DNA from: Dokdonella sp.
GTDB lineage: Bacteria; Pseudomonadota; Gammaproteobacteria; Xanthomonadales; Rhodanobacteraceae
NCBI GenBank assembly: GCA_016712865.1
Contig: JADJQH010000005.1
Location: 1 to 50,715, forward strand
Direction: 5' to 3'
Length of the DNA: 50,715 bases
Below, piece by piece: positions 32,452 to 40,992 of this stretch (its first letter is position 1; every line of letters begins with the position of its first letter). The position numbers were made by a program, and so were the translations under genes. The notes under the pieces were generated by a model. It was given only the letters and a program-made list of their open reading frames with translations, made no database searches and was not told the origin of the DNA.

Positions 32452-34162
32452 AGCTACGGATTCCGGTTACAGGATCGACTTCACAAGAGGTACCGTCAAT
32501 GGCCGGCGGCGCCGAGTCGACGTCGACGAGAACAGCTTCACGCTTGCCCCCTTTCCGGTACGTCGTGCAGCCTTTACATCCGGCTTCCCACGCATCCATG
32601 TAGAGGTTCTTGAACTGGTCCCAGTCAATGTCAGTGGGTACGTTGCAGGTCTTGCTCACTGCGGAGTCAACATGCGTTGCAGCGACTGTGAGTACATCGA
32701 GATGCTGCTTAACAGAAACTTCTTCAGTCGTACGTCCGCGAGTTGAAAGGAAGGCGACACCGTAGTCAACAAGGTCGTAGACGACGGGTCCGTCAAACTC
32801 GATAAGAGTTCGGCGAGTGTTGTGAGCAAAAACAGGTTCAATACCGGAAGAGACGTTATCGGCACAAAGGCTGATCGTGCCTGTTGGGGCGATAGAGAGT
32901 AGATGGGAATTGCGTATGCCGTGGCGATATAGGTACTCTTGGACTCCTTCACTAAGGGTCGAAACGAAGCGTCCCGAAGTGTAGGCGTCTCGTCGGTAGA
33001 GCGGAAAAGCCCCTTTTTCCCGTGCCAGATCAATTGATGCCCGGTAGGCAGTATCTCGCATATTTCCCATGATAATTCGTAGAAGCTCGATGAAGTAGGT
33101 ACTGCCATACGGGGCTCCCATAGCTTCAAGTGCGTTGGCTACGCCGGTGAGGCCAAGCCCCATACGACGTTTCATCTTCGCCTCTTCCTCCTGCTCGTGA
33201 AGCGGATATTTGGCCTTGTCGATCACATTATCCATGGCGCGGACAACATGTGGGATGTCAGAGTAGAACTGTTCCCAGTTGATCACGTAGGGTCCGAAAC
33301 GTTCGGGGCGAGAGAGGTACTTGACAAGGTTGAACGAGCCTAGAAGACAGGCGCCGTAGGGTGGAAGAGGTTGCTCTCCGCACGGGTTGGTCGCCGTAAT
33401 GGACTCACAATAGTAGAGGTTGTTCCGATCATTAATCGTGTCGATGAAGAGGACGCCCGGCTCGGCCCAATCGTAGGTGCTACGCATGAGCGTGTTCCAC
33501 AAAGTTCTTGCGTCTACCGAGCGGTAGATTTCACCTTGGAACTGTAACGGGAAGTCCGCGCCAGCTTGTACGGCTTCCATAAATTTGTCTGTAACAGCCA
33601 CGGAGATGTTGAAGCCGGTGAGCGAATGCGTATTCTGCTTCGCGCGGATGAACTCCTCAATGTCGGGATGATCGATGCGGAGAACTCCCATCTGTGCTCC
33701 GCGGCGATGCCCCGAAGAGCTAGTCGCGCGGCAGACGGCGTCAAAGATTTCCATGAACGGAAGAGGGCCACCCGAACGCGAGGAAAGCTTCTTAATAAGT
33801 GCGCCACGTGGACGGAGGGTAGAGAAGTCGTAACCAATTCCACCACCCTGGCGCATTGTCGCGGCTGCTTCGCGAGCTCGCGCCATGATAGACCCGGCGC
33901 CTTCAATGTAGGAGTCAGAGATTGTACCCGAAACGTAGCAGTTGTACGGGGTGATAGCCTTAGTGGAGCCAATGGCGGCCTGAATCCTTCCGGCCGGCAG
34001 AAACCTCTGATCCAGAAGGATATCTCGAAGTGCGTCGAAATGTTCTTTATTATCTGCCAAGGCGGAGGCAACACGTAACTGTGACTCACGGAAGGTTTCT
34101 CCTTTTGCGCGGTATTTTTCCGCGTGTAGCTTGTCAGAGAATGCTAGGCTAGGTCCCGTCAT
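32444..34162 (-). CDS. nrdJ: Class II (adenosylcobalamin-dependent) ribonucleotide reductase
   Basis: The 572-aa enzyme should reduce ribonucleotides to deoxyribonucleotides for phage DNA synthesis. Cys 75 (in NCYVSG) and Cys 272 (in GACLLGS) form the redox pair and Cys 261 (NPCGEQ) the thiyl site. GLTGVANALEAMG, LSIAPTGTISL and the Cys-rich end (GCKGC; SCE-RSCE) are typical of NrdJ. No separate small subunit is present, supporting class II. The ATG at 34162 is one base after the stop of the polymerase N-part. It lies between the two polymerase halves. Confidence 0.92.
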   Translation of the reverse strand: MTGPSLAFSDKLHAEKYRAKGETFRESQLRVASALADNKEHFDALRDILLDQRFLPAGRIQAAIGSTKAITPYNCYVSGTISDSYIEGAGSIMARAREAAATMRQGGGIGYDFSTLRPRGALIKKLSSRSGGPLPFMEIFDAVCRATSSSGHRRGAQMGVLRIDHPDIEEFIRAKQNTHSLTGFNISVAVTDKFMEAVQAGADFPLQFQGEIYRSVDARTLWNTLMRSTYDWAEPGVLFIDTINDRNNLYYCESITATNPCGEQPLPPYGACLLGSFNLVKYLSRPERFGPYVINWEQFYSDIPHVVRAMDNVIDKAKYPLHEQEEEAKMKRRMGLGLTGVANALEAMGAPYGSTYFIELLRIIMGNMRDTAYRASIDLAREKGAFPLYRRDAYTSGRFVSTLSEGVQEYLYRHGIRNSHLLSIAPTGTISLCADNVSSGIEPVFAHNTRRTLIEFDGPVVYDLVDYGVAFLSTRGRTTEEVSVKQHLDVLTVAATHVDSAVSKTCNVPTDIDWDQFKNLYMDAWEAGCKGCTTYRKGGKREAVLVDVDSAPPAIDGTSCEVDPVTGIRSCE

Positions 34163-34163
34163 G

Positions 34164-35921
34164 TTACTCGTCCCCTTTGGGTATGTTTTGAAAGTTAGTG
34201 CCTTCCCCGAAGGCATTTGCAGAAGAACTCCAGCGGAACGTTTCAGTCCCGCCAACGTTAAAGTTACATCTTAGTCTTCCGTCGGGTGAGAGGGAGATGT
34301 CGAGGAAATGAGAGTTGAAAACTCCAATCGAGCGGTATTCTTCGAGACGGAGAAGGATGGGAGAGAGCCACGGGTGACGTTTGCGGAGGGTGTCGAAGGC
34401 TTCGTAGTTGAATGTCGGTTGCTTCGTTTTCTTGTGAAGGACGGGTTGTAGGCCGAGAACGGAATAGAAGATGTACATGGAATGAATCGGAGAGGTGAAC
34501 CAATGCCCGCCAGCTTTCGTATAGCGTAGGTCTTCTGGCATTATTGCGGAGAGCCAAGCTTCGAGGTCGTAAGCGGCAGCGGTGACTTCTTTTCGTATTA
34601 CGTCTCGACGATGGCGGTCGATTGCGATACCTTTTCGCATCATCGCCGCAGCCAGTTTCCACTGTTCGCGCTGGAACGTGTATTGGGTGTCTAGTCCGAG
34701 GGTTGTGATGAGACGTTTCAATTCAAGGTGTATATCATAAGTCTCGCGCACATCTTTGCAGTTGTATTTCCACAGCTGCTCGTGTCCGCCGGTTCCGTCC
34801 CAATCTTGTGACTCGTCTTTCCAATAGACATAGTGGTCGGAATAGAGAGAGGCGAGATAGTCGAGACCTTTTGGCGTGCCGGGCCAGCAAAGGTGGTGCA
34901 TGAGCATGGTGTCGTAGGTGACGGGAGTATGTACGTGCCACTTGCGTCCGATGAACTGAAAGTCGTAGATGTAGTTTTGACCGACGATTTGTAGCTTCGG
35001 AGACGAAAGCAGCTGACGTACCAGCATCACGAGGCGGAGTTCTTGCTCGGGCTTGTACACCTCACGATAGACTCCGTTCTCGAAAAAGAAAAACGGGATG
35101 CAGAGCTCGGAAAGGTCGTCAGCGAAACCAATACAAACGATGTCTTTCTTTCGCCAGGTTTCAATGTCGACGGCAAGAGCAAGAGGTGTGTCTTGCGCCG
35201 CGCTAATCCACTTTAAGAGTTTAGCTTCCGCTTCGTGGAAGGTTGGGTTCCAGTAGGCGGTTGTTTTTCTTCCGCGTTCCCACGCGGTTTCTCCTCGCAG
35301 ATATCGTCCAGCGCGAGTGTTGAGGTCGTGTACTGTAACGTGCTTCCAAGAATATTCCCGGAGGATAGCTGCGGGATGGATAACCGGCAGAAATGGCCGG
35401 CTACCCATGTCGCTTGTGGTACGGAGCTGACTTCCCCTCCATTTGGTAACTCCACCTGGAAGTCGGTAACCTCTAATAGTTGACACTGCAGCTTTGTCTG
35501 TGAGTGCCCAGAGGGGGATGTTACCACAACCGATAATAAGGTCAGGTTTAACACTTTCAATTTGAGCTCGAAGGATGTCGACCCCGTGACGTAATGCGTC
35601 TCGAGGACGAAGACCCCGCAGATCAGGCGACTTCTCTGCGGTGGGGTGGAGGAAGTGGGTGAAGTCATTGTTCGGCGGCCTCGCTGAGATGACGTTAGTT
35701 AGAAGGCACTTGTCGCGGTCGATACCAGCAGCGAGAAGGAGCTGCTTTAACTCGTATCCGGTGCTGCCGGAAAAGGGACGTAGAGCGGCTTCTTCCTCTC
35801 GTCCCCATGCTTCACCCACAATCATTACACGAGCATCGCGTGGGCCGGAGGTAAAAGCATAGATATCGGGGGTGAAAGCTTCAGGCGAGGGTGTCAAGAT
35901 CGGAGTCTTCGTCGTTGTCAT
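34164..35921 (-). CDS. polA: UDG-like domain fused to exonuclease and N-terminal half of family A DNA polymerase
   Basis: In the 585-aa protein, residues 30-200 resemble family 4-type uracil-DNA glycosylases (GEAWGREE 36-43; HPAAILR 182-188). Residues 247-400 are a 3'-5' proofreading exonuclease with Asp 252/Glu 254, Asn 316/Asp 320 and Tyr 386/Asp 390, all present. Residues 410-585 are the thumb and first palm segment, ending TFRWSSS and NFQNIPKGDE. The gene stops just before motif A; the rest is at 31481-32230. No intein motif is visible. The start has AGAGGA nine bases upstream and overlaps the methyltransferase gene by 41 bp. Confidence 0.92.
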   Translation of the reverse strand: MTTTKTPILTPSPEAFTPDIYAFTSGPRDARVMIVGEAWGREEEAALRPFSGSTGYELKQLLLAAGIDRDKCLLTNVISARPPNNDFTHFLHPTAEKSPDLRGLRPRDALRHGVDILRAQIESVKPDLIIGCGNIPLWALTDKAAVSTIRGYRLPGGVTKWRGSQLRTTSDMGSRPFLPVIHPAAILREYSWKHVTVHDLNTRAGRYLRGETAWERGRKTTAYWNPTFHEAEAKLLKWISAAQDTPLALAVDIETWRKKDIVCIGFADDLSELCIPFFFFENGVYREVYKPEQELRLVMLVRQLLSSPKLQIVGQNYIYDFQFIGRKWHVHTPVTYDTMLMHHLCWPGTPKGLDYLASLYSDHYVYWKDESQDWDGTGGHEQLWKYNCKDVRETYDIHLELKRLITTLGLDTQYTFQREQWKLAAAMMRKGIAIDRHRRDVIRKEVTAAAYDLEAWLSAIMPEDLRYTKAGGHWFTSPIHSMYIFYSVLGLQPVLHKKTKQPTFNYEAFDTLRKRHPWLSPILLRLEEYRSIGVFNSHFLDISLSPDGRLRCNFNVGGTETFRWSSSANAFGEGTNFQNIPKGDE

Positions 35922-37254
35922 CGAGAGAATCCTCTGGAGAAGTAAGAGCTGAGATACGTGACGCGGCTACGTTATAGTAGTGTTCGTCGAGCTCAATGCC
36001 CGTGACGGTCATGCGGTGACGGTGAGCGGCAGGGAAGATCGGACCAGAGCCGCAGCAAGGATCGAGAACAAGATGGGTTTCAAGGCCGAGCATTTGAAGG
36101 AAAGAGGAGAGGAGCCAAATCGGCTTTTCCGCTGCGTGGAACTTTTTCTTTTCTTGTCTCTCGGCGCGGATAGAATGGAACATCTTCACATCGGCTCCGC
36201 CTGGAGAATAGAGTTCGCGCGCACCTTTGACTGCGAAGAGAAGGACTTCGTAGGTGCGAACGAAGCCGGATCTTCCCCACGGTGCGTGACCAGATTCACC
36301 TTTATAGTAGATAATAGGTGTCCGCCATGTTGTCCAGCCTTGCTGCGCGGCGTAGACACGTAGGTTGAAGAAGTGTTCGATATCACACCAAAGAAGCAGT
36401 GCGGCTTTCGGTTTCGTTAAACGGAAACCTTCGGATATAATCGCGTGGTAGATAGAGAAAGCGTTGTCCGGGCTGTCGTCGTAAAAGTGCTTCGAATCGC
36501 CCTTTGCGCTATCTGCATTGATACCGTAGGGTGGGTCGGAGAAGATGATGTCGAACTTTCCGTCCGGTAGCTTTTTCATCTCGTCGCGACAGTCGCCACG
36601 AATGAGGGTGTGAACGGTGTTGAGGGTCTTTGTTGCCGTTGCGAGCTTCGCACGCATCGAAGCTTCCATCTTGTCGAGAATGACCTTCTGCGCAGCGGAT
36701 GCGTCTTTCGCCTTCTGCACCGCTGGATCATCACGGTGACGGTTAATCAACACCGCGCGTTGAATATCACGAGTCTCGGGTGAATGCGACGTTACGGTCG
36801 CGGGGTCTTTTCCTTTTTTCACCGCGATCTCTTTTGCGGTCTGGACGAAAGTTTGCGTTGGGTTCTGTCCGGTACGAAGCTCATGAATACGCGCTTTGGC
36901 TCCGCATTCTTCGAGAAAAGAAAGATCGGCGCGGAGGATATTTTCTTCGAGCTCGGCCTCCATTAAGTCAGCGAGAGAAAGATCGGAAAGGGTAGCATAA
37001 GGGATGGAAAAGGAAGGTACAGCTTTACCGTTATACGTGAAAGATAATCCTTCCTCGTGCAGCTCGGTCATTGCACGGATGCGTCGCTCGCCGGCGACGA
37101 GCTTGTATCCGTCTTCGGAAAGAGAAAGGACGGGTGGGTGCATCAGTCCTTTACTAAGGATCGAGCGCTTGAGCTCGAGGAGCTCTTTTGGACTGAATTC
37201 TTTTCGTTGCCGGTCGGAGATAGTGACGGCAGAGATTTCGATGTAGTCGGCCAT
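35881..37254 (-). CDS. ParB-like/DNA methyltransferase fusion protein
   Basis: The 457-aa protein has an N-terminal ParB/Srx-type domain (about 5-125; GERRIRAM at 55-62) joined to a beta-type DNA methyltransferase: DPPYG (240-244) is the catalytic motif and DPCCGSG (398-404) binds S-adenosylmethionine, with the target-recognition region between. DPPY suggests N6-adenine methylation, though N4-cytosine is possible. Such fusions are common in phages and may protect DNA from host restriction or mark it. The start overlaps the HTH gene by 112 bp. Confidence 0.88.
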   Translation of the reverse strand: MADYIEISAVTISDRQRKEFSPKELLELKRSILSKGLMHPPVLSLSEDGYKLVAGERRIRAMTELHEEGLSFTYNGKAVPSFSIPYATLSDLSLADLMEAELEENILRADLSFLEECGAKARIHELRTGQNPTQTFVQTAKEIAVKKGKDPATVTSHSPETRDIQRAVLINRHRDDPAVQKAKDASAAQKVILDKMEASMRAKLATATKTLNTVHTLIRGDCRDEMKKLPDGKFDIIFSDPPYGINADSAKGDSKHFYDDSPDNAFSIYHAIISEGFRLTKPKAALLLWCDIEHFFNLRVYAAQQGWTTWRTPIIYYKGESGHAPWGRSGFVRTYEVLLFAVKGARELYSPGGADVKMFHSIRAERQEKKKFHAAEKPIWLLSSFLQMLGLETHLVLDPCCGSGPIFPAAHRHRMTVTGIELDEHYYNVAASRISALTSPEDSLDDNDEDSDLDTLA

Positions 37255-37526
37255 ATGTCATATCCTATAGCGTAGGCTGCGAGACAGTGGAGATTGCGAC
37301 GTTCAGTGGAGGAGAGCTGAAGCAGTCGACTAATGTCGTCGAGGACGACAGAACCGGGAATGGCCCGGTGACGTTTTTCAAACAAATAGCCGTAACAGTT
37401 TTCCGAACGTTGAGCCATCTTATTTAAAGTCCAGACGGTGATGTTACGGCTCGCGAGCAGGGAACGAAGATAGGTGCGGAAAATGATGACCCGTTCGGGA
37501 CAGTGAAAGGTCTTACGCCGTGGCAT
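37143..37526 (-). CDS. HTH (XRE-like) transcriptional regulator
   Basis: In the 127-aa protein residues about 14-75 form an XRE-like helix-turn-helix: FRTYLRSLLASRNITVWTL, KMAQRSENCYGYLFEKRH, DDISRLLQLS. The last 45 residues are Ser-rich and disordered. The ATG at 37526 has GGAG six bases upstream; ten upstream codons in frame lack one. The gene follows a terminator and heads the methyltransferase-polymerase cluster, so it may control that cluster. Its target is unknown. Confidence 0.65.
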   Translation of the reverse strand: MPRRKTFHCPERVIIFRTYLRSLLASRNITVWTLNKMAQRSENCYGYLFEKRHRAIPGSVVLDDISRLLQLSSTERRNLHCLAAYAIGYDIWPTTSKSLPSLSPTGNEKNSVQKSSSSSSARSLVKD

Positions 37527-37536
37527 GAAGAAGCTC

Positions 37537-37582
37537 CGAAAAAGAAATGGCCAGAACACAGCGCGGGGCTATGTCCTGGCCA
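37537..37582 (-). terminator. Rho-independent terminator within the replication arm
   Basis: TGGCCAG (37548-37554) pairs with CTGGCCA (37576-37582), with ACA/TGT pairing inside. On the minus strand the hairpin is followed by TTTCTTTTTC. It lies directly after the putative ssDNA-binding gene and overlaps the leader of the HTH gene, so it should separate recombination genes from the polymerase cluster. Confidence 0.75.
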
Positions 37583-37588
37583 GATCGT

Positions 37589-38044
37589 TTACGCCATCTT
37601 GGCGACACCCTTCACGTCGTTGTAGATGGTGTCGTCGTCGCCGGCGCGCGAGGTGACGCGGATCTTCGCCGGACCGGCACCGCGGAGGTTGAGCGGCGAC
37701 CACGGACGGGAAGGATCGTTCTGGCCCAAGGCGTCGCGGAGACGGCCAAGCTGAACGTTCTTGCCCTTCGCGCGATCGAGGGTACCTTGCGGGGTTAGGT
37801 CGAGGAAAACAGACTGACGGATAGTAATGCGGTCCTTGCCGAGACGGGAGGCGAGATCGGGGTCGTTGATTTCCCAAGTGACGTCAAGGATCGCGCGGCC
37901 CGATGCGGTAGTGCGGGCTTTGACAGAGTTCTCATCCGCGCCGATCATTGCGGGGTACTCACCGTCCGGAACGGGTTCGAACTTGGTCGAGAGCGCGCCG
38001 GTTTCCTGTTGGGTAAGGAAGGCTTCGGGATTGAAGACTGACAT
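37589..38044 (-). CDS. Putative ssDNA-binding or DUF669-like protein
   Basis: The 151-aa beta-rich protein has KFEPVPDGEYPAMIG, ILDVTWEINDPDLAS, ITIRQSVFLDLTP and a final AKIRVTSRAGDDD. This order of strands is like DUF669/phage ssDNA-binding-type proteins that accompany RecA-like ATPases, and the RecA-like gene is next upstream. GC-rich codons stand out, suggesting high expression. Assignment is tentative. Confidence 0.55.
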   Translation of the reverse strand: MSVFNPEAFLTQQETGALSTKFEPVPDGEYPAMIGADENSVKARTTASGRAILDVTWEINDPDLASRLGKDRITIRQSVFLDLTPQGTLDRAKGKNVQLGRLRDALGQNDPSRPWSPLNLRGAGPAKIRVTSRAGDDDTIYNDVKGVAKMA

Positions 38045-38089
38045 AGAGGTTTTCCTGATTGTTAGGTTGAAAGAGTTACGGTGAAAGTG

Positions 38090-38986
38090 TTAGACGGGGT
38101 TTTTCTGTTTCGTGGCCTCCTCTATTGCTATCAGTCGTGCGCGATATGCGTCGACAATGGGGATGAAGGAAGGTGCGATCTTGTCCGCAAGTGGCAAGGT
38201 CCGTACCTTGGTGTCGACGCCGGGAGAGATCGTGGACCAGTAGAAGTTGGGTCCATCTCGGTAGGCGTGAACGACTTCGGAGAAGAAGCGGGGGAGCTTC
38301 GGCGCGAGCTTGCGGCCGAGGGCAGAAGCCATAATGCGTGTGCCGCCGGTAATCTCGTCGACCTCGCGGTCGAGATGCGCGGTGAGAACGAAGGTGCAGC
38401 GTAGGCCGGAGGAAAGCGAATTGAGTAGCTTCTCCAATGCGCTCATCGCGATCCCCCACTCACCCTGATGCGCTGTAGGTTTATCGCCGACAGCAAGGTC
38501 CATTGCCATGAGGTTAAGCCCGGATAGACTGTCGATAACAAGAACTCGCGATGGACCGAAGCTATCGACGGCACCGTAATTAACGCCATCGCGGTCACAG
38601 GTGAAAGAGCTGAGTGTCGCCAGTAGCTGAATAAAACGTGCTTGGCTACGATTTCCTTGAGGGGGGAGCTTGGTGAGGGACTCATAGGTCATGTTTCCGA
38701 TCTTCTGCGCCATCGCCATCATGTCGGCGAAGCCGGTACGGGTGGGGGTGATCTGCTTCCAGTGAAGGCGAGAGATATCGAGCTTCTTCTTTTGCCACGT
38801 ATCGACGAGAGATTCGACGCCGGTAGGTTCGGTGACGATGGCGAAGACTTCGAGTCCGGCTTCGGCGAGAGTAGACAGCGCGTAGGTCTTGCCAACGCCG
38901 GCGGAGCCCATGAGAAGTACGGCAGGTGGTTGGAGTGTGGGTGCAGGCGCGGGAGCGGGAGTAGTCGGGGACGAAGTGGTGGTCAT
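38090..38986 (-). CDS. RecA-like P-loop ATPase (Sak4-like)
   Basis: The 298-aa protein has a Pro/Thr-rich N-terminus, Walker A GSAGVGKT (27-34), Walker B RVLVIDSLSGL near 148, and FVLTAHLDRE, the usual sensor strand of phage RecA-fold ATPases (AAA_24/Sak4). These act in recombination or strand annealing. It lies with an exonuclease and a putative ssDNA-binding protein, a standard recombination set. It overlaps the gene upstream by 4 bp (ATGA). Confidence 0.8.
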   Translation of the reverse strand: MTTTSSPTTPAPAPAPTLQPPAVLLMGSAGVGKTYALSTLAEAGLEVFAIVTEPTGVESLVDTWQKKKLDISRLHWKQITPTRTGFADMMAMAQKIGNMTYESLTKLPPQGNRSQARFIQLLATLSSFTCDRDGVNYGAVDSFGPSRVLVIDSLSGLNLMAMDLAVGDKPTAHQGEWGIAMSALEKLLNSLSSGLRCTFVLTAHLDREVDEITGGTRIMASALGRKLAPKLPRFFSEVVHAYRDGPNFYWSTISPGVDTKVRTLPLADKIAPSFIPIVDAYRARLIAIEEATKQKNPV

Positions 38987-39228
38987 TTGATCAGGTCCTC
39001 TAGCGAATTGATCGCGTCGATGATAGGGTTGAACTTGTTGCGGTAGATTTGCTTGAAGGTGACGTCAGCCCAGCCTATTTCTGTTCCGTATTGGTAGAGA
39101 GAGATACGGAAAACAGAAGGTGAATAGAGCTGGAGTATCCAGGTGTAAGCACCGGCAGTGTGGCGGTCGAGCTTTTCCTTTCCTGCGTTGATACGACGGG
39201 TGAAACGAATGTGAGGCTTCTCACGCAT
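38983..39228 (-). CDS. Hypothetical protein, 81 aa
   Basis: The basic N-terminus is followed by a strand-rich region (YTWILQLYSPSVFRISLYQYG) and a C-terminal helix. The ATG at 39228 follows the upstream stop by five bases, and its own stop overlaps the RecA-like start. No family was recognised; it is part of the recombination cluster. Confidence 0.7.
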   Translation of the reverse strand: MREKPHIRFTRRINAGKEKLDRHTAGAYTWILQLYSPSVFRISLYQYGTEIGWADVTFKQIYRNKFNPIIDAINSLEDLIK

Positions 39229-39233
39229 GGCCG

Positions 39234-39827
39234 TTATTCCTTGACGGGAGCGACGGCAGGCGGAACAGGCTCGGCAGAAACAGGCGCAGAAACGGGAAGG
39301 TCTGGCGGCGTCTCGACAGGGAGCGGAGGCATCGGGAGCTTGCGGGTGGGAGCGGAAAGGGGCTGTCCGACGTTGACAGAAGAATAAATGACTTCTTGAA
39401 TGGTAAAGTCGAGAGGGGAAAGTTCGAACATGGGCGCAATGAGCTCGAGGTGCGTTAGCGCGTCTTGCTTGTTGAAAAAGAGGTTAGGCAGCATTCGGCT
39501 CGTTTTTTGGTTAACGATTGCGAAGCCGATATAGGTTTGCTGCGCGCGACGGATATAGGTTTCGAGGTTTCGGAGAACGGACTGTAGATGTGCGATGATA
39601 TTGAGGGTAGTAGTAACAGGGTAAGTAGGAGCTGCAGTGTAGCCCAACAAATCAGTAGAGGCAGTAATGAGCGCAATGAGATCATTGCTGTACTCGCGAG
39701 CAAGATGGTTCGAGCTGACGAGCTTCAACGCGGCACGGATGTCCGCGATGAGCTTTTCCTCGTCGACGGACTTCGGCTCGTCGGTAGCCGAGCGGAGAAG
39801 AGAAGAAAATGAGGACGAAGGGTTCAT
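39234..39827 (-). CDS. Hypothetical helical protein, 197 aa
   Basis: The ATG at 39827 has AGGA eight bases upstream and overlaps the exonuclease stop (ATGA). Residues 20-120 are helical with many Leu and Ile (LNIIAHLQSVLRNLETYIRRA), a middle part is mixed, and the last 40 residues are Pro/Val/Ala-rich and disordered. No family was recognised. Location suggests a recombination or replication helper. Confidence 0.7.
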   Translation of the reverse strand: MNPSSSFSSLLRSATDEPKSVDEEKLIADIRAALKLVSSNHLAREYSNDLIALITASTDLLGYTAAPTYPVTTTLNIIAHLQSVLRNLETYIRRAQQTYIGFAIVNQKTSRMLPNLFFNKQDALTHLELIAPMFELSPLDFTIQEVIYSSVNVGQPLSAPTRKLPMPPLPVETPPDLPVSAPVSAEPVPPAVAPVKE

Positions 39828-40768
39828 AGTTCTGTTCCTTTGAGCGAGATGGGGTTCCAAACGCGGGTGACGTAGTTCCCGACCCACTCTTCGGGATCTT
39901 TCGCCGAACAGAGCATAGAGTAACTGCAGCCGCCGTAAGCGGTGCAGCCGTCAGCGAAATCGTAAACGAAATGGTCATATTTCCATGCCGAGATCATTGT
40001 CTCGACGGTGTTAACCATGGCGACGTACCAGCGGTCGATCAGGTGTTGCGGGAAGATGACCGGAACGGTCATGAAGTTGACTTTAGTCTTCAGGATGGCC
40101 GTTCCGCGCGCGACTGCAGCATGGACGGGGTGTCCGAGCTGTTGACAGGCCCAGCAGTAGCCGAGGAATTGTCCGCGGAGATCCCACTGCTTCCGCCAAG
40201 AGTCACCTAATGCGCTTGTTGTCTTTTCATCGAGGACGACGAGAAGGTCGTCCCACTTGGCCAGCATGTCGAAACGGCCAGAATAGAGCAGTGGGTCGCC
40301 CGTTTCGGGGTGGGGAATCGGCAGAGGTATAGCGAAAGAAAACTCGATCCGCGGAATGCGGTCTTCAGTAAAGGTGGGCTGAATGAAATCGGTGAGGGGG
40401 TGGTAGTCGGTGAGATAGGTCTGGAGAGCGTACCAGGTGTTGATAAAGGACTTGCCGTGGTCGAGGGCAAGGTCGAAGTTGCCCCACTCGCGCGAGAATG
40501 CGCGGAAGGCGGAGATGAAGAGTCCGTTCTCTTCAAGCGGAGGAATGGCGCGGAGCCATTCGAGCTGGTGCTCGCGAGGGGTGAAGCATTTCATTCGAGC
40601 TGCTTCCAGCCCTGCGGCGAAGGCCCCGCCGGCGACGAGGTGTATGGATTTCTCCGAAACATGGAGGTTGCGGAGGAACGAGTACTCGAACTTCTTGTGA
40701 CAGGACTTGAAGGTCGAGAGCATGGTCGAATCGATTGCGGTAGGGAAGGGGGGACGAGAAGAGGTCAT
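39824..40768 (-). CDS. Cas4/AddB-like PD-(D/E)XK exonuclease with Fe-S cysteines
   Basis: The 314-aa protein has STFKSCHKKF near the N-terminus (Cys 23), GRFDML (Asp 167), LDEK (Asp 180, Glu 181, Lys 182), and a Q-x3-Y motif (QFLGY, 200-204). These are the RecB-family nuclease motifs in order. Cys 275, Cys 281 and Cys 287 with Cys 23 could bind a 4Fe-4S cluster as in Cas4 and AddB. It probably resects DNA ends for the recombination ATPase downstream. Confidence 0.85.
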   Translation of the reverse strand: MTSSRPPFPTAIDSTMLSTFKSCHKKFEYSFLRNLHVSEKSIHLVAGGAFAAGLEAARMKCFTPREHQLEWLRAIPPLEENGLFISAFRAFSREWGNFDLALDHGKSFINTWYALQTYLTDYHPLTDFIQPTFTEDRIPRIEFSFAIPLPIPHPETGDPLLYSGRFDMLAKWDDLLVVLDEKTTSALGDSWRKQWDLRGQFLGYCWACQQLGHPVHAAVARGTAILKTKVNFMTVPVIFPQHLIDRWYVAMVNTVETMISAWKYDHFVYDFADGCTAYGGCSYSMLCSAKDPEEWVGNYVTRVWNPISLKGTEL

Positions 40769-40974
40769 TCAGGTGATCCTTCGGTTCGGAGGTAGGTGCC
40801 TGGGTCGAGGAGACAGATGAGACGGGTGAAGAGGTCGTGCGTTGAACGGGACTGTGTGTTGTCTCGGGCCTCGTGTAGTGCGGCGATTAGTTGAGGTCGG
40901 CGCGAGTAGGGGATATGAAGAGATACTTGCGAGTAACCGTGGTCGTCGGTAAGACGGAAGCCGGACATAGGCAT
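40765..40974 (-). CDS. Hypothetical protein, 69 aa
   Basis: The stop overlaps the start of the exonuclease gene (ATGA). The start is ATG 40974 or ATG 40968, both served by GGGGGA. A beta hairpin (YSQVSLHIPY) is followed by a helix with RRPQLIAALHEARD. No family was recognised. Confidence 0.6.
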   Translation of the reverse strand: MPMSGFRLTDDHGYSQVSLHIPYSRRPQLIAALHEARDNTQSRSTHDLFTRLICLLDPGTYLRTEGSPE

Positions 40975-40992
40975 TTCCCCCAGGAGATGTTT

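Noticed and set aside
32231-34166. Split intein or intron separating the polymerase halves
   Set aside because: The N-part ends in GDE and a stop with no intein N-terminal block, the C-part begins directly with polymerase sequence, and normal genes fill the gap.
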